This document shows positions 1-8,489 of a DNA stretch of 64,000 nucleotides, piece by piece. The DNA lies in contig NZ_JAGENB010000001.1 in the NCBI RefSeq assembly GCF_019991125.1, positions 434,001 through 498,000 on the forward strand, read 5' to 3'. The stretch comes from Phyllobacterium calauticae (GTDB lineage: Bacteria > Pseudomonadota > Alphaproteobacteria > Rhizobiales > Rhizobiaceae). The position numbers and the translations under genes were made by a program. The notes beneath the pieces were generated by a model. The model had not been told where the DNA came from, did no database searches, and was given only the letters and a program-made list of their open reading frames with translations. Positions within the stretch are counted from its first letter, which is position 1, and each line of letters starts with the position of its first letter.

Positions 1-744
1 TGCATTGATTTTTGCATACTCACCATTCGACCGAATATGCTTGATAGATGCATTCAGTTTTTGTCGAAGATCCTCTGAATCTTTTCTGACCGCAATGCCG
101 ATACCCGCACCAAAATACTCAACATTCTCAACGCGCTCGCCGATCACTGCACAGCATTCTTTACCAGCCTTCTTTAGCCACTCCGCCAAAACAATACCGT
201 CACCCAAAATCGCATCAATGCGTCTTGCGTGAAGGTCGAGAGTTGCGTCATCCAATTTCTCATAGAGACGCACGTCGGATTCTCGATAAAGATCTTGAAG
301 ATAGTTTGCTGCCGCTGTCGATGACTGTGCCCCAATAACTTTACCTTTCATGCCAGTCACCGAAGTATCGGTCATGCCAGTGTCTTTTGCGGCAATGAAG
401 TATTTCGGCGTTCGGTAATATGAATCTGTAAAAGCTACTTTCTGAGCCCTTTCAGCGGTGATCGACATCGACGCGACAATGGCATCGAACTTACCAGTGA
501 TAAGTCCCGGAATAATTCCGTCCCAATCCTGCGTTACAAATTCACACTCCACCTTCATGTCGGAGCAAAGCGCGCGGGCAAGTTCGATATCAAACCCTGA
601 AAGGGCGCCGTCGGCATTGATTTGATTGAATGGCGGATAAGCACCCTCCGTTCCAATGCGAATTTTCTTTGGATCGCCAGCGTTCGCGCCGTATGTAAAG
701 GCCAAAGCTGATAGGATGGAGATCGCAATTAGCTTCAGGTTCAT
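1..744 (-). CDS. Amino-acid ABC transporter substrate-binding protein (partial)
   Basis: Periplasmic receptor of an ABC importer of the HisJ/lysine-arginine-ornithine-binding family (SBP_bac_3). The reading frame is open from the ATG at 744 to the window edge (248 codons, no stop), so only the last residues are missing. A signal peptide of about 22 residues ends in GANA. The family's ligand-loop segment TEGAYPPFNQ follows near residues 32-41. The C-terminal part (GAGIGIAVRKD, then a helix with SNGEYAKI) is typical of the fold. An AGGAGG ribosome-binding site lies 6 bp upstream. It is divergent from the LysR gene. Basic or polar amino acids are the likely ligand class, but specificity cannot be read from the sequence. 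The permease and ATPase genes should lie to the left of the window. Confidence 0.88.
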   Translation of the reverse strand, partial: MNLKLIAISILSALAFTYGANAGDPKKIRIGTEGAYPPFNQINADGALSGFDIELARALCSDMKVECEFVTQDWDGIIPGLITGKFDAIVASMSITAERAQKVAFTDSYYRTPKYFIAAKDTGMTDTSVTGMKGKVIGAQSSTAAANYLQDLYRESDVRLYEKLDDATLDLHARRIDAILGDGIVLAEWLKKAGKECCAVIGERVENVEYFGAGIGIAVRKDSEDLRQKLNASIKHIRSNGEYAKINA

Positions 745-854
745 CGTTTCCCTCCTTGACTTTATTTTGATCGAGTTTCGAAGCTCGCACCTAATCATCA
801 GGGGAAATTAACGGGGCGGTGACCGCGTCGCCACAACAGCTTTGATAATTCGAC

Positions 855-979
855 ATAGGTTTTTCCAATATCAAATTATGAATTATGCGCCTGTTTGAAA
901 GCGCATTTCTGGTTACTATCTTAGAATTGACCGGGATAAATTGATAAATATGCTGGCATCAATATAGGTTTTTACAATA
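855..979. promoter_or_regulatory. Divergent control region with a 16-bp direct repeat
   Basis: The 254-bp gap between the binding-protein gene and the LysR gene carries two copies of ATAGGTTTTTNCAATA, at 855-870 and 964-979. They match at 15 of 16 bases, and their starts are 109 bp apart. The right copy ends about 20 bp before the LysR start, and the left copy lies about 110 bp from the start of the binding-protein gene. Two widely spaced copies would suit a LysR tetramer that controls both directions. This role is inferred. Confidence 0.4.
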
Positions 980-998
980 CGGCTTGAGGATGAGCGAG

Positions 999-1931
999 AT
1001 GCCGAAAGAACGGATAACGTTTCGCCAAATTGAAGCCCTGCAGGCCGTTCTGGAATACGGATCGATCAGTCTTGCAGCACGACGTCTTGGGGTATCCCAG
1101 CCTACGCTGAGTGGCCTGATCCGCGACCTGGAAGCCGAACTCGGCGTCTCCATGTTTACACGATCCGGCTTTGGTCTGGTGCCAACAGATCAAGCACTAC
1201 TACTCAAGGAAGAACTTGACGGCGCGGTTCTCGGTGTCCGTCAGATCGCTCGCAAGGCAAAGCGCTTGGGTCAGCCTGACAGTACGGTTTTAAAAATCGG
1301 GTGTATGCCGTCTGTAGCTGCCGCACTGAGCGATATCTTTTTAGCAATCGGTTCAAACTGGCTAACCACATCACCGCAACTTGTCATTCGTGCCTTCTCT
1401 GCCCGGCAAATTGCAGAGAGCTTACGCAGCCGGGAAATCGACATTGGAATTGTAGCAAGGCCATTGCTCGACCCGAATTTCGATACCTGGCGCCTCGGAA
1501 CATATGCACTGAGAGCGATTATTTCTCCAACTTTTCATGACCAGACGGGAAATTCATGCCTCACAGGAGCAGACTTTACAAGTGCGCCGCTGATTGGAAT
1601 AGACGACGACGAAGGATCGCTAGAGATTGTCGAACAATGGTTTCGATCTTGCGGCATAGAATACCGTCCGACATTCGTCACAAATGCCGATTTATGCGCC
1701 GCTCACTGGGTGCTTCATCATAACGCGATTGCTATCGTTGACGCTCATGCCAGCTTTGCATTGCGAGACATCATCCCTTCCCTTCCGCTCAATCCCGAGC
1801 CACGAACGGAATTATGGTTCGCACAACGTAAGACCTCAAAGTTTCTTCCAAATGGCGAATACTTGATCAAAACATTCACCAAATTCCTTCGAGCAGAGAA
1901 GTCATATTTCTCGTTCATTCCAGACCAGTGA
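999..1931 (+). CDS. LysR-family transcriptional regulator
   Basis: LysR-type regulator of about 310 residues, the usual family length. The N-terminal winged helix-turn-helix covers about residues 5-65, with FRQIEALQAVLEYGSIS, then AARRLGVSQPTLS as the recognition helix and LGVSMFTR in the wing. The periplasmic-binding-like effector domain follows. I chose the ATG at 999 because TGAGGA lies 8 bp before it; an ATG at 990 and a TTG at 984 are in frame but badly placed. It is divergent from the ABC binding protein and lies 15 bp upstream of the racemase-like gene, so it probably controls both. The effector may be the transported amino acid (inference). Confidence 0.88.
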   Translation: MPKERITFRQIEALQAVLEYGSISLAARRLGVSQPTLSGLIRDLEAELGVSMFTRSGFGLVPTDQALLLKEELDGAVLGVRQIARKAKRLGQPDSTVLKIGCMPSVAAALSDIFLAIGSNWLTTSPQLVIRAFSARQIAESLRSREIDIGIVARPLLDPNFDTWRLGTYALRAIISPTFHDQTGNSCLTGADFTSAPLIGIDDDEGSLEIVEQWFRSCGIEYRPTFVTNADLCAAHWVLHHNAIAIVDAHASFALRDIIPSLPLNPEPRTELWFAQRKTSKFLPNGEYLIKTFTKFLRAEKSYFSFIPDQ

Positions 1932-1946
1932 ACCAGCGTCCCCCTT

Positions 1947-3062
1947 ATGCCAAACGAAAACAATAATGTTGCATCACCCCGCTATGAGATAAGTCTTATG
2001 GCCATTCGGGATAACTTCCGGCGTTTACGTGCACTTCTTGCCCCAGAGACCCATATTTTTTGCTGCCTTAAGCGTGATAGTTACGGTTGCGGAGCAAAAG
2101 AGGTGGCGCGCGTTCTGGCGGACGCTGGTGCAGACGGGTTTGCGGTGGCAGCTCTTGCAGATGCCATGCGCATCCGCTCAAACGGCGTTCACACTCCGAT
2201 TTTGCTGTATGGAGGAACGCTTCCTGACCAAATTGATTCAGTTGAGGAGTTTGATCTTACCATTACGATTGGCTCGGCCAATGATGCGATAGAATGGAAC
2301 CAGCGCCTAACGCGAAAACGACGGGCATTCATCAAGATTGACGTGGGCTTGTTGCGCTTCGGCTTTAATCTCGCAGAACTGGCGGATTTTCTAAACAATG
2401 GACTGCATGCCTGTGATCAGTTGGATTTCGTTGGCGTTTATACGCATTTGTCAGAAAGAACGGATATTGGCCACGAAGGCATTGAAGATCAAAAGCGGAT
2501 ATTCGATCAGGCCATTATATCGTGCCGTCAAAATTTACCCGATTTAGATTATATATGTGCTTCCAGTTCTGAAACCGTCATTTCCAATCGGGCACTCGAT
2601 TATAACATGGTGGATATTGGCGCGTTGCTCTTTGGCTTGACCTCGCAAGAAAATGTCAAAAAGCTGAAGCTCAAGAGCGCATTGACCGGCATCAAGTCAC
2701 ACATCACCACGATCAAACCTGTCATTCCAGATCTTCCCAGCTCAATCGACATTCCGCCATCGGTCAAAAGACTTGGGGTTGTCACTTTTGGCTGGGGCGA
2801 CGGCTTTCCAAAACGTGTATCTGAAAATGCTTTTGTTATCGTCAACGGCGAACTTGCCAAGGTGCTGGCGCCAGCGCATCTGGAGCAGATTCGTATTGAC
2901 TTGACTCACATAAATAGCGCCTCGATTGGCGATGAAGTGGTTTTCCTCGGAGATCAGGCAGATCGGTCAATCACAGCATTCGATCTTGCCCAACAGTGGT
3001 CTGTTGATCCGGAAGAAATATATTGCGGTATGCGCGAACACATTCCGAAGATTTACATGTAA
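1947..3062 (+). CDS. Alanine-racemase-like fold-III PLP enzyme, atypical active site
   Basis: A 371-residue protein of the alanine racemase family: PLP barrel followed by a C-terminal beta domain. The PLP lysine is K42 in CLKRDSYGCG, with Y46 kept. R137 in GLLRFG and H167 in YTHLSE align with the usual positions. Other hallmarks differ. The arginine that contacts the PLP ring nitrogen (MVRPG in alanine racemases) is D223 in MVDIG. The segment with the second catalytic base (VSYGATY) is not recognisable between residues 250 and 275. IGYADGYPR is TFGWGDGFPK, and the CMDQ loop is HLEQ. It starts 15 bp after the LysR stop without a clear ribosome-binding site, so translation may be coupled. It is probably not the housekeeping Alr. 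It may act on another amino acid or catalyse a related PLP reaction. Confidence 0.8.
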   Translation: MPNENNNVASPRYEISLMAIRDNFRRLRALLAPETHIFCCLKRDSYGCGAKEVARVLADAGADGFAVAALADAMRIRSNGVHTPILLYGGTLPDQIDSVEEFDLTITIGSANDAIEWNQRLTRKRRAFIKIDVGLLRFGFNLAELADFLNNGLHACDQLDFVGVYTHLSERTDIGHEGIEDQKRIFDQAIISCRQNLPDLDYICASSSETVISNRALDYNMVDIGALLFGLTSQENVKKLKLKSALTGIKSHITTIKPVIPDLPSSIDIPPSVKRLGVVTFGWGDGFPKRVSENAFVIVNGELAKVLAPAHLEQIRIDLTHINSASIGDEVVFLGDQADRSITAFDLAQQWSVDPEEIYCGMREHIPKIYM

Positions 3063-3095
3063 CAGCGGCAACAGCATGTTCCTGCTAATTGAAGT

Positions 3096-3130
3096 AGGTT
3101 GCTTACCACCTGGCGGGCGGCAAGCAGCCT
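3096..3130. terminator. Hairpin between convergent genes
   Basis: AGGTTGCTT at 3096-3104 pairs with AAGCAGCCT at 3122-3130 (9 bp including one G-T wobble). The hairpin lies between the racemase-like stop and the ribBX stop. There is no good T tract, so termination is only a possibility. Confidence 0.35.
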
Positions 3131-3144
3131 CATGCTGAAACGGC

Positions 3145-4248
3145 TCAGATAATATCCGTCCGGGTGATCTGGATGCCAAAGCCTTCGAGACCGACATAGT
3201 GCCGTTCGCGCGATGACAGGAGACGGATCGAGGTGATGCCGAGATCTTTCAGGATCTGCGCGCCAAGGCCGATCTGGCGCCATTCTTCCTCGCGCACCTT
3301 GGCTTCCGCATGCGCTTCGCGATCCTGCAGCGTGGCGCGGTTGCGGTCGTCATCGCGGCCGACGCCGACGGAGCCTTCACGCAGGTAGACGATGACACCG
3401 CGTTTTTCCTCGGCAATGCGCTTCATGATGCTGTCGAGCGTGTTGCGCGCACCAAAGACGTCGCTGAGAATGTCCTCACGCTGCAGGCGCACAGGCACGT
3501 CTTCGCCGTCGCGGATATCGCCGAAAACAATGGCGGCATGGTGCATCGGCTCCCATGGCAGCGCATAGGTGATCGCCTTTGCCTGTCCGGCGCAGGTATC
3601 GATCTCATATTCGCCGATGCGCTCGATCAGGGTTTCCTTGCGCTGGCGGTAGGCGATGAGATCGGCCACCGTCACCTGCTGCAGCGTGTGGGTTTCGGCA
3701 AAACTTGCAACCTGCGGGCCGCGCATCACCGAACCGTCGTCGTTGACGAGTTCACAGATGACGCCGACCGGAGGCAGGCCGGCGAGCTTGCACAGGTCAA
3801 CGGCAGCTTCCGTGTGGCCGGAGCGCATGAGCACGCCGCCCTCGCGCGCGATGAGCGGGAAAATGTGTCCCGGACGCACGAAATCGGCAGCGCCGGCATT
3901 GGGATTGGCGAGGTTGCGCACGGTCAGGGTGCGGTCATCGGCGGAAATGCCCGTGGTGGTGCCATGCTTGTAGTCGACTGTCACCGTGAAGGCGGTGGAA
4001 TGCGGCGCGTCGTTCTCGGCGACCATGGGCGCCAGATTGAGGCGCTTGGCGTGGTCGCGCGGCATGGGCGTGCAGACGATGCCGGAGGTGTGACGCACGA
4101 TGAACGCCATCTTTTCCGGGGTGCAATGCACCGCCGCGACGATCAGGTCACCCTCGTTCTCGCGCCCGTCATCATCCATGACAACGACGATTTCACCGCG
4201 TTCGAACGCACGCAGCGCATCGACGACCCGTTTCTGATTGTAAGCCAT
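3145..4248 (-). CDS. ribB: RibBX: DHBP synthase with degenerate GTP cyclohydrolase II domain
   Basis: Riboflavin synthesis. The N-terminal domain (about residues 5-200) is 3,4-dihydroxy-2-butanone-4-phosphate synthase, which converts ribulose 5-phosphate to the four-carbon precursor of lumazine. It has the RENEGD metal/substrate loop at 29-34, PGHIFPL with H128 and GHTEAAVDL at 144-152. Residues 205-367 resemble GTP cyclohydrolase II, but the zinc cysteines are gone. Where RibA has HSEC and RCDC, this protein has QRED (257-260) and RNTL (268-271). This domain should therefore lack GTP cyclohydrolase activity, as described for RibBX proteins of rhizobia. It lies 24 bp downstream of aroC on the same strand and may be co-transcribed with it. 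A separate ribA should exist elsewhere. Confidence 0.9.
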   Translation of the reverse strand: MAYNQKRVVDALRAFERGEIVVVMDDDGRENEGDLIVAAVHCTPEKMAFIVRHTSGIVCTPMPRDHAKRLNLAPMVAENDAPHSTAFTVTVDYKHGTTTGISADDRTLTVRNLANPNAGAADFVRPGHIFPLIAREGGVLMRSGHTEAAVDLCKLAGLPPVGVICELVNDDGSVMRGPQVASFAETHTLQQVTVADLIAYRQRKETLIERIGEYEIDTCAGQAKAITYALPWEPMHHAAIVFGDIRDGEDVPVRLQREDILSDVFGARNTLDSIMKRIAEEKRGVIVYLREGSVGVGRDDDRNRATLQDREAHAEAKVREEEWRQIGLGAQILKDLGITSIRLLSSRERHYVGLEGFGIQITRTDII

Positions 4249-4272
4249 GTATGCGCCTCTTGATTAGATGCT

Positions 4273-5367
4273 TTAGATGCGGCCGGTCTGGCCGCGATGT
4301 CTGAGATAATGATCGGCAATCGCGCAGGCAACCATCGCTTCGCCGATGGGAACGGCGCGGATGCCGACGCAGGGATCGTGCCGGCCCTTGGTCATTACAT
4401 CCACCTGCCTGCCATCGGCATCGATGCTCTGGCGCGGGGTGAGGATGGATGAGGTGGGCTTGACGGCAAAGCGCGCGACGATGGGTGCGCCGCTGGAAAT
4501 GCCGCCGAGAATGCCACCGGCATGATTGGACAGGAAAATCGGCTTGCCGTGATTGTCCATGCGCATCTGGTCGGCGTTTTCCTCGCCGCTCAGCGTGGCC
4601 GCTGCGAAACCGTCGCCGATTTCGACGCCCTTCACCGCATTGATGGACATGAGATAGCTGGCGATATCCTGATCGAGCTTGCCGTAGACGGGCGCACCGA
4701 GCCCGGCCGGCACATTTTCAGCGACGATTTCAACGACGGCGCCGATGGAGGAACCCGCCTTGCGGATACCGTCGAGATAGCCGGCGAAGAGGTCGACGGA
4801 GCCGGGGTCCGGCGTGAAGAACGGGTTGTTGTCCACCTCGTCCCAGTCCCAGCGGTCACGGTCGATCGTGTGAATGCCCATGCCCACCAGCGCACCGCGC
4901 ACGATCAGGCCGGGGACGACCTTGCGGGCAATGGCCCCGGCGGCAACGCGCGCCGCAGTTTCCCGCGCCGATGAGCGCCCGCCGCCGCGATAGTCGCGGA
5001 TGCCGTATTTGACGTCATAGGTGTAATCGGCGTGGCCGGGACGATACTGGCGGGCGATATCGCCATAATCCTTGGAGCGCTGGTCCGTGTTCTCGATCAT
5101 CATCGAAATCGGCGTGCCCGTGGAGATCATGGTGACGCCGTCATCCTGCAGCATGAAGCCGGACAGGACTTTCACCTGGTCCGGCTCGCGCCGCTGGGTT
5201 GTGTATTTCGATTGGCCGGGCTTGCGTTTGTCCAGATAGGCCTGAATCTCGGCTTCGGTAAAGCTGATACCGGGCGGACAGCCGTCGACCACGCAACCAA
5301 GCGCGATTCCATGGCTTTCACCCCAGGTGGTGACACGAAAAAGATGACCGAAAGTATTATGCGACAT
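4273..5367 (-). CDS. aroC: Chorismate synthase
   Basis: Last step of the shikimate pathway: EPSP to chorismate, using reduced FMN. It has 364 residues, the normal length. The three family signatures are present: GESHG at residues 16-20, [20 protein letters not shown] near the middle, and RAVPIGEAM near the C-terminus. It is the upstream gene of an aroC-ribBX pair on the reverse strand. Confidence 0.96.
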   Translation of the reverse strand: MSHNTFGHLFRVTTWGESHGIALGCVVDGCPPGISFTEAEIQAYLDKRKPGQSKYTTQRREPDQVKVLSGFMLQDDGVTMISTGTPISMMIENTDQRSKDYGDIARQYRPGHADYTYDVKYGIRDYRGGGRSSARETAARVAAGAIARKVVPGLIVRGALVGMGIHTIDRDRWDWDEVDNNPFFTPDPGSVDLFAGYLDGIRKAGSSIGAVVEIVAENVPAGLGAPVYGKLDQDIASYLMSINAVKGVEIGDGFAAATLSGEENADQMRMDNHGKPIFLSNHAGGILGGISSGAPIVARFAVKPTSSILTPRQSIDADGRQVDVMTKGRHDPCVGIRAVPIGEAMVACAIADHYLRHRGQTGRI

Positions 5368-5538
5368 GAGATTACCCGGCGTTATGTCAGGGGGTTTTAT
5401 GAGCGTTTACGCCTGTGGTCAAACCCGCCGCTGAAATTCCTTCGTCCACCACGAAAAAAGCAATTGTTTTGCCACAAATGCGCGCTTTAAGGTGACGGAC
5501 AAATCGGCCACCAGATTTTGATTAAAGAGGATATCAAA

Positions 5539-5793
5539 ATGCGTTTCATCGTCGCGACCTTCATGTTCGTCGCTTCCCTGCTTCCGGTCGGCGCGCTCGC
5601 TGACGATGCGCAGGGCACCATCACCAAAATCGACGAAGACAATTCGACCATTACGCTCGACGATGGCAAGGTCTACAAGCTGCCGGGCGAATTCGACTTC
5701 AGCGCCATCGACAAGGGCATGAAGGTCACGATCATGTTCGACCTGGTCAACAAAGAGCGCTTCATCACCGATATCGAAGAATCGGTACAATAG
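5539..5793 (+). CDS. Small periplasmic DUF1344-type protein
   Basis: An 84-residue secreted protein. MRFIVATFMFVASLLPVGALA is a clear signal peptide. The mature part (about 63 residues) reads as a small beta barrel with GTITKIDEDNSTITLDDGK and IDKGMKVTIMFD, which matches the DUF1344 family common in rhizobia and Brucella. Function is unknown. I chose the ATG at 5539, with AAAGAGG 8 bp upstream; the longer frame from 5518 would spoil the signal peptide. It is convergent with the phosphatase gene. Confidence 0.75.
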   Translation: MRFIVATFMFVASLLPVGALADDAQGTITKIDEDNSTITLDDGKVYKLPGEFDFSAIDKGMKVTIMFDLVNKERFITDIEESVQ

Positions 5794-5816
5794 CACCTGT
5801 TCGTCACAAGCTGAGG

Positions 5817-5836
5817 CCTGGATGGTTACATCCAGG
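5817..5836. terminator. Bidirectional hairpin at the end of the phosphatase gene
   Basis: CCTGGATG (5817-5824) and CATCCAGG (5829-5836) form a perfect 8-bp stem with a GTTA loop. It lies between the DUF1344 stop and the phosphatase gene and contains the phosphatase stop codon. No T tract follows. Confidence 0.4.
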
Positions 5837-6422
5837 TCAGATTGCCCTTCTCAAGGCGCAGAATTTTATCCTGGGTGATGGCGAGGTTCGCCGCATCATG
5901 GCCATCAAGGCCTTCCACCATCTGGAAAATCGTGCGCATGCAGCCGCCATGCGTCACGCATACGGTCGGCTCCCGCACTTCTGACAGCCAGTTCCCTATC
6001 CGTATCGCCAGAATGGCGTAGCTTTCGGCGGTAGGCCCCGGCGGAACAAAGTTCCATTTGTCCCGGGCCCGTGCGGCCACAAGGTCCGGAGAACGGGCTT
6101 CGATGTCTTCCAGCATATAACCTTGCCAAACACCGAAATTCACCTCCATGAGGCGGGCATCGGTGCGGTAGGCCCAGGGATCGATCCCCATGCGGGTTCT
6201 GATGCGCTCCATCGTATCGCGCGTGCGGCGCAAAGGGCTGGCGACAAAGTCGAAACCTGTGCCCTCCCCGATCAGGGATTTGAGCATATCGCCGTTGCGT
6301 GCGGCCTGCTGCTGGCCGCGCGCATTGATATCGACGTCTTCCTGCCCCTGGATTCGCTCGGACACGTTCCAGTCCGTCTCGCCGTGACGCGAGAAATAAA
6401 CAATCGAGTCCGGCAGATGCAC
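5826..6422 (-). CDS. Histidine phosphatase (phosphoglycerate-mutase-like)
   Basis: 198-residue member of the histidine phosphatase superfamily. The catalytic histidine is H13 in RHGE (12-15). The second arginine/histidine set is visible in ASPLRRTRDT (61-70), E93 in MEVNFGVWQG, and H158 in CVTHGGCM. The protein is shorter than cofactor-dependent glycolytic phosphoglycerate mutase and lacks its long insertions, so a general phosphatase is more likely than GpmA. It starts 7 bp after the fabI stop on the same strand, so the two are probably one transcript. The substrate is unknown. Confidence 0.85.
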   Translation of the reverse strand: MHLPDSIVYFSRHGETDWNVSERIQGQEDVDINARGQQQAARNGDMLKSLIGEGTGFDFVASPLRRTRDTMERIRTRMGIDPWAYRTDARLMEVNFGVWQGYMLEDIEARSPDLVAARARDKWNFVPPGPTAESYAILAIRIGNWLSEVREPTVCVTHGGCMRTIFQMVEGLDGHDAANLAITQDKILRLEKGNLTWM

Positions 6423-6429
6423 TTTGGAG

Positions 6430-7248
6430 CTAGTCCTTGACGACAGAGATATCCGGCGCGTCCACAGCCTTCATGCCAACGACATGATAGCCGCTGTCGG
6501 CATGGTGAATTTCGCCCGTGACCGAACGGGACAGGTCGGAGAGGAAATACAGGCCGGCATCGCCGACTTCCTCGATGGTAACGGTACGGCGCAACGGGGC
6601 GTTGTATTCGTTCCATTTGAGGATGTAGCGGAAATCGCCGATGCCCGATGCGGCCAGCGTCTTGATCGGACCGGCAGAGATCGCATTGACGCGGATATTG
6701 TCCGGGCCGAGATCCACAGCCAGATATTTCACGCTGGCTTCCAGCGCCGCTTTGGCAACGCCCATGACGTTGTAATTCGGCATGACCTTTTCCGCGCCGT
6801 AATAGGTCAGCGTCAGGATCGAGCCGCCATCGGTCATCAGCTTTTCCGCACGCTTGGCAACGGCCGTCAGCGAGAACACCGAAATCAGCATGGTCTTGGT
6901 GAAATTCGCTTCTGATGTATCGACATAGCGGCCGGTCAGTTCGTCCTTGTCGGAGAAACCGATGGCATGCACCAGAAAGTCGATCTTGCCCCACTTCTCT
7001 TCCAGAGCGGCAAAGCACGCATCGATGGTCGAGGCATCCGAAACATCGCAATGGCCGCAGAGAAAAGCCCCGAGTTCCTGCGCCAGCGGCTCGACGCGCT
7101 TCTTCAGTGCATCACCCTGATAGGTGAAAGCAAGCTCGGCACCGGCATCATGGGCCGCCTTGGCAATGCCCCAGGCGATCGACCGATTATTGGCAACGCC
7201 CATAATAAGTCCGCGTTTACCTTGCATCAAACCAGTTTTGGCGGTCAT
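6430..7248 (-). CDS. fabI: Enoyl-ACP reductase (NADH)
   Basis: Reduces trans-2-enoyl-ACP in the last step of each fatty-acid elongation cycle. It is a 272-residue SDR-type protein. The nucleotide-binding segment GVANNRSIAWGIAK lies at 17-30. The catalytic residues appear as Y148 and Y158 plus K165 in the stretch TYYGAEKVMPNYNVMGVAK, the arrangement of FabI rather than FabG. VNAISAGPIKTLA follows. It is the first gene of a pair with the histidine phosphatase. A 110-bp gap separates it from the DnaJ-like gene upstream. It is the target class of triclosan-like inhibitors. Confidence 0.95.
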   Translation of the reverse strand: MTAKTGLMQGKRGLIMGVANNRSIAWGIAKAAHDAGAELAFTYQGDALKKRVEPLAQELGAFLCGHCDVSDASTIDACFAALEEKWGKIDFLVHAIGFSDKDELTGRYVDTSEANFTKTMLISVFSLTAVAKRAEKLMTDGGSILTLTYYGAEKVMPNYNVMGVAKAALEASVKYLAVDLGPDNIRVNAISAGPIKTLAASGIGDFRYILKWNEYNAPLRRTVTIEEVGDAGLYFLSDLSRSVTGEIHHADSGYHVVGMKAVDAPDISVVKD

Positions 7249-7358
7249 TTACCAACCCTTCACGAAAGACATATGATTGATTTGCGGTATCGCACAGCCC
7301 GCGCCGGGCTTCAAGCATCGTGTCAGTTTCGTCAAGGATTTTCGGGAACCGTTGATTT

Positions 7359-8273
7359 TCAGAGACTCGAATCGCGCAGAAATGCTTCCAATGCCGCATC
7401 ACCATGCTCGGGCAACATGACGCGAACATGAACAAAGAGATCGCCGTGACCATCCGGCTTTTTCGGCAAACCCTTGCCTTTCAGGCGCAAAACCCGGTCA
7501 GAACTGGTCCATGGCGCTATTTTCACCGCCACACGGCCATTCAGGGTCTCGACTTCCTGCCGGGAACCGAGTGCCGCATCGCGCAACGACACCGGCAGGT
7601 CGAGATGCAGGTCGTGGTCTTCCACCTTGAATTTCGGGTGCGGCCTGAAACGTATCGTGACCAGCGCATCGCCGGGTGTTCCGCCGGGAATGGCCTCGCC
7701 CTGACCCTTCAGGCGAATCGTTTGACCATTTTCAACCTGCGCAGGCAGCTTGATCGCCAGCCTTTTACCATTTGGAAAAACCGCTTCAACCTTCTCGGCA
7801 CCGACAGCCTGCTCAAGCGTCACGTCGATGGTGGCCTGGAGGTCCGTGCCCTTGCGCGGGCCTGCGCGGCGCTGTCCGCCGCCGAAAGCGCCGGCGCCCT
7901 CGCCGAAGAGGCTGCTTAGAATATCTTCAGCACCAAAACCGGCCGTGCTGCGGTAGTCGAATCCGCCGGACCGCGCACCGCGTGCACCGCCAAAACCGGC
8001 AAAGGGATCGCCGCCGCCGGAAAACCCTTCGAAACCCTGCGGCGCCCGCTGCTTGCCCTCGGCGTCGATCTCGCCCCGATCAAACTGGCCGCGACGTTCC
8101 TTGTCGCCGATGATCTCATAGGCCTGGTTGATCTCGGAGAAATTTGCCTGCGCCTTCGGGTCATCCTGGTTCTGGTCAGGATGATATTTCTTGGCGAGCT
8201 TGCGAAACGCCGACTTGATTTCTTCAGGCTTCGCCGTCTTGGCGACGCCCAGCACGGTATAAGGATCGCGCAT
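7359..8273 (-). CDS. CbpA-like DnaJ-family co-chaperone
   Basis: 304-residue Hsp40. The J domain occupies residues 1-70 with HPD at 31-33, which stimulates DnaK ATPase. A Gly/Phe-rich linker follows (about 78-135: [17 protein letters not shown] and more). The two C-terminal DnaJ beta domains follow that. There is no cysteine in the protein, so the zinc-finger domain of DnaJ is absent and the protein is of the CbpA (class II) type. AGGAAGGG lies just before the ATG. A large perfect inverted repeat begins 15 bp upstream of the start codon (8289-8360) and would fold in the leader or act as an operator. Confidence 0.9.
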   Translation of the reverse strand: MRDPYTVLGVAKTAKPEEIKSAFRKLAKKYHPDQNQDDPKAQANFSEINQAYEIIGDKERRGQFDRGEIDAEGKQRAPQGFEGFSGGGDPFAGFGGARGARSGGFDYRSTAGFGAEDILSSLFGEGAGAFGGGQRRAGPRKGTDLQATIDVTLEQAVGAEKVEAVFPNGKRLAIKLPAQVENGQTIRLKGQGEAIPGGTPGDALVTIRFRPHPKFKVEDHDLHLDLPVSLRDAALGSRQEVETLNGRVAVKIAPWTSSDRVLRLKGKGLPKKPDGHGDLFVHVRVMLPEHGDAALEAFLRDSSL

Positions 8274-8288
8274 GTGTGTGCCCTTCCT

Positions 8289-8360
8289 AGTGGAACGAAT
8301 GTGACATTCGCATATTCCTCGTCATGTACAATGGGATGCGAATGTCACATTCGTTCCACT
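8289..8360. repeat. Perfect 25-bp inverted repeat with nested palindromes
   Basis: The arms at 8289-8313 and 8336-8360 are perfect reverse complements, separated by a 22-bp AT-rich spacer. Each arm contains the 15-bp near-palindrome CGAATGTGACATTCG. The same dyad therefore occurs twice, at about 8296-8310 and 8339-8353. The element ends 15 bp before the start codon of the DnaJ-like gene. It could be a cruciform, a leader hairpin or a pair of operator sites. I do not recognise a known regulator motif. Confidence 0.8.
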
Positions 8361-8489
8361 GGCATAAACGGGGTGCGTTGGGGATTTGCCCGTTATATGC
8401 GCATCAATAGGAAGAAATTCCAGACTTTCTGTCAAGAAATCTGCAATCGCTGCCCGGTTCCATCGAAAATATCATTCAGTTGCAGAGAA

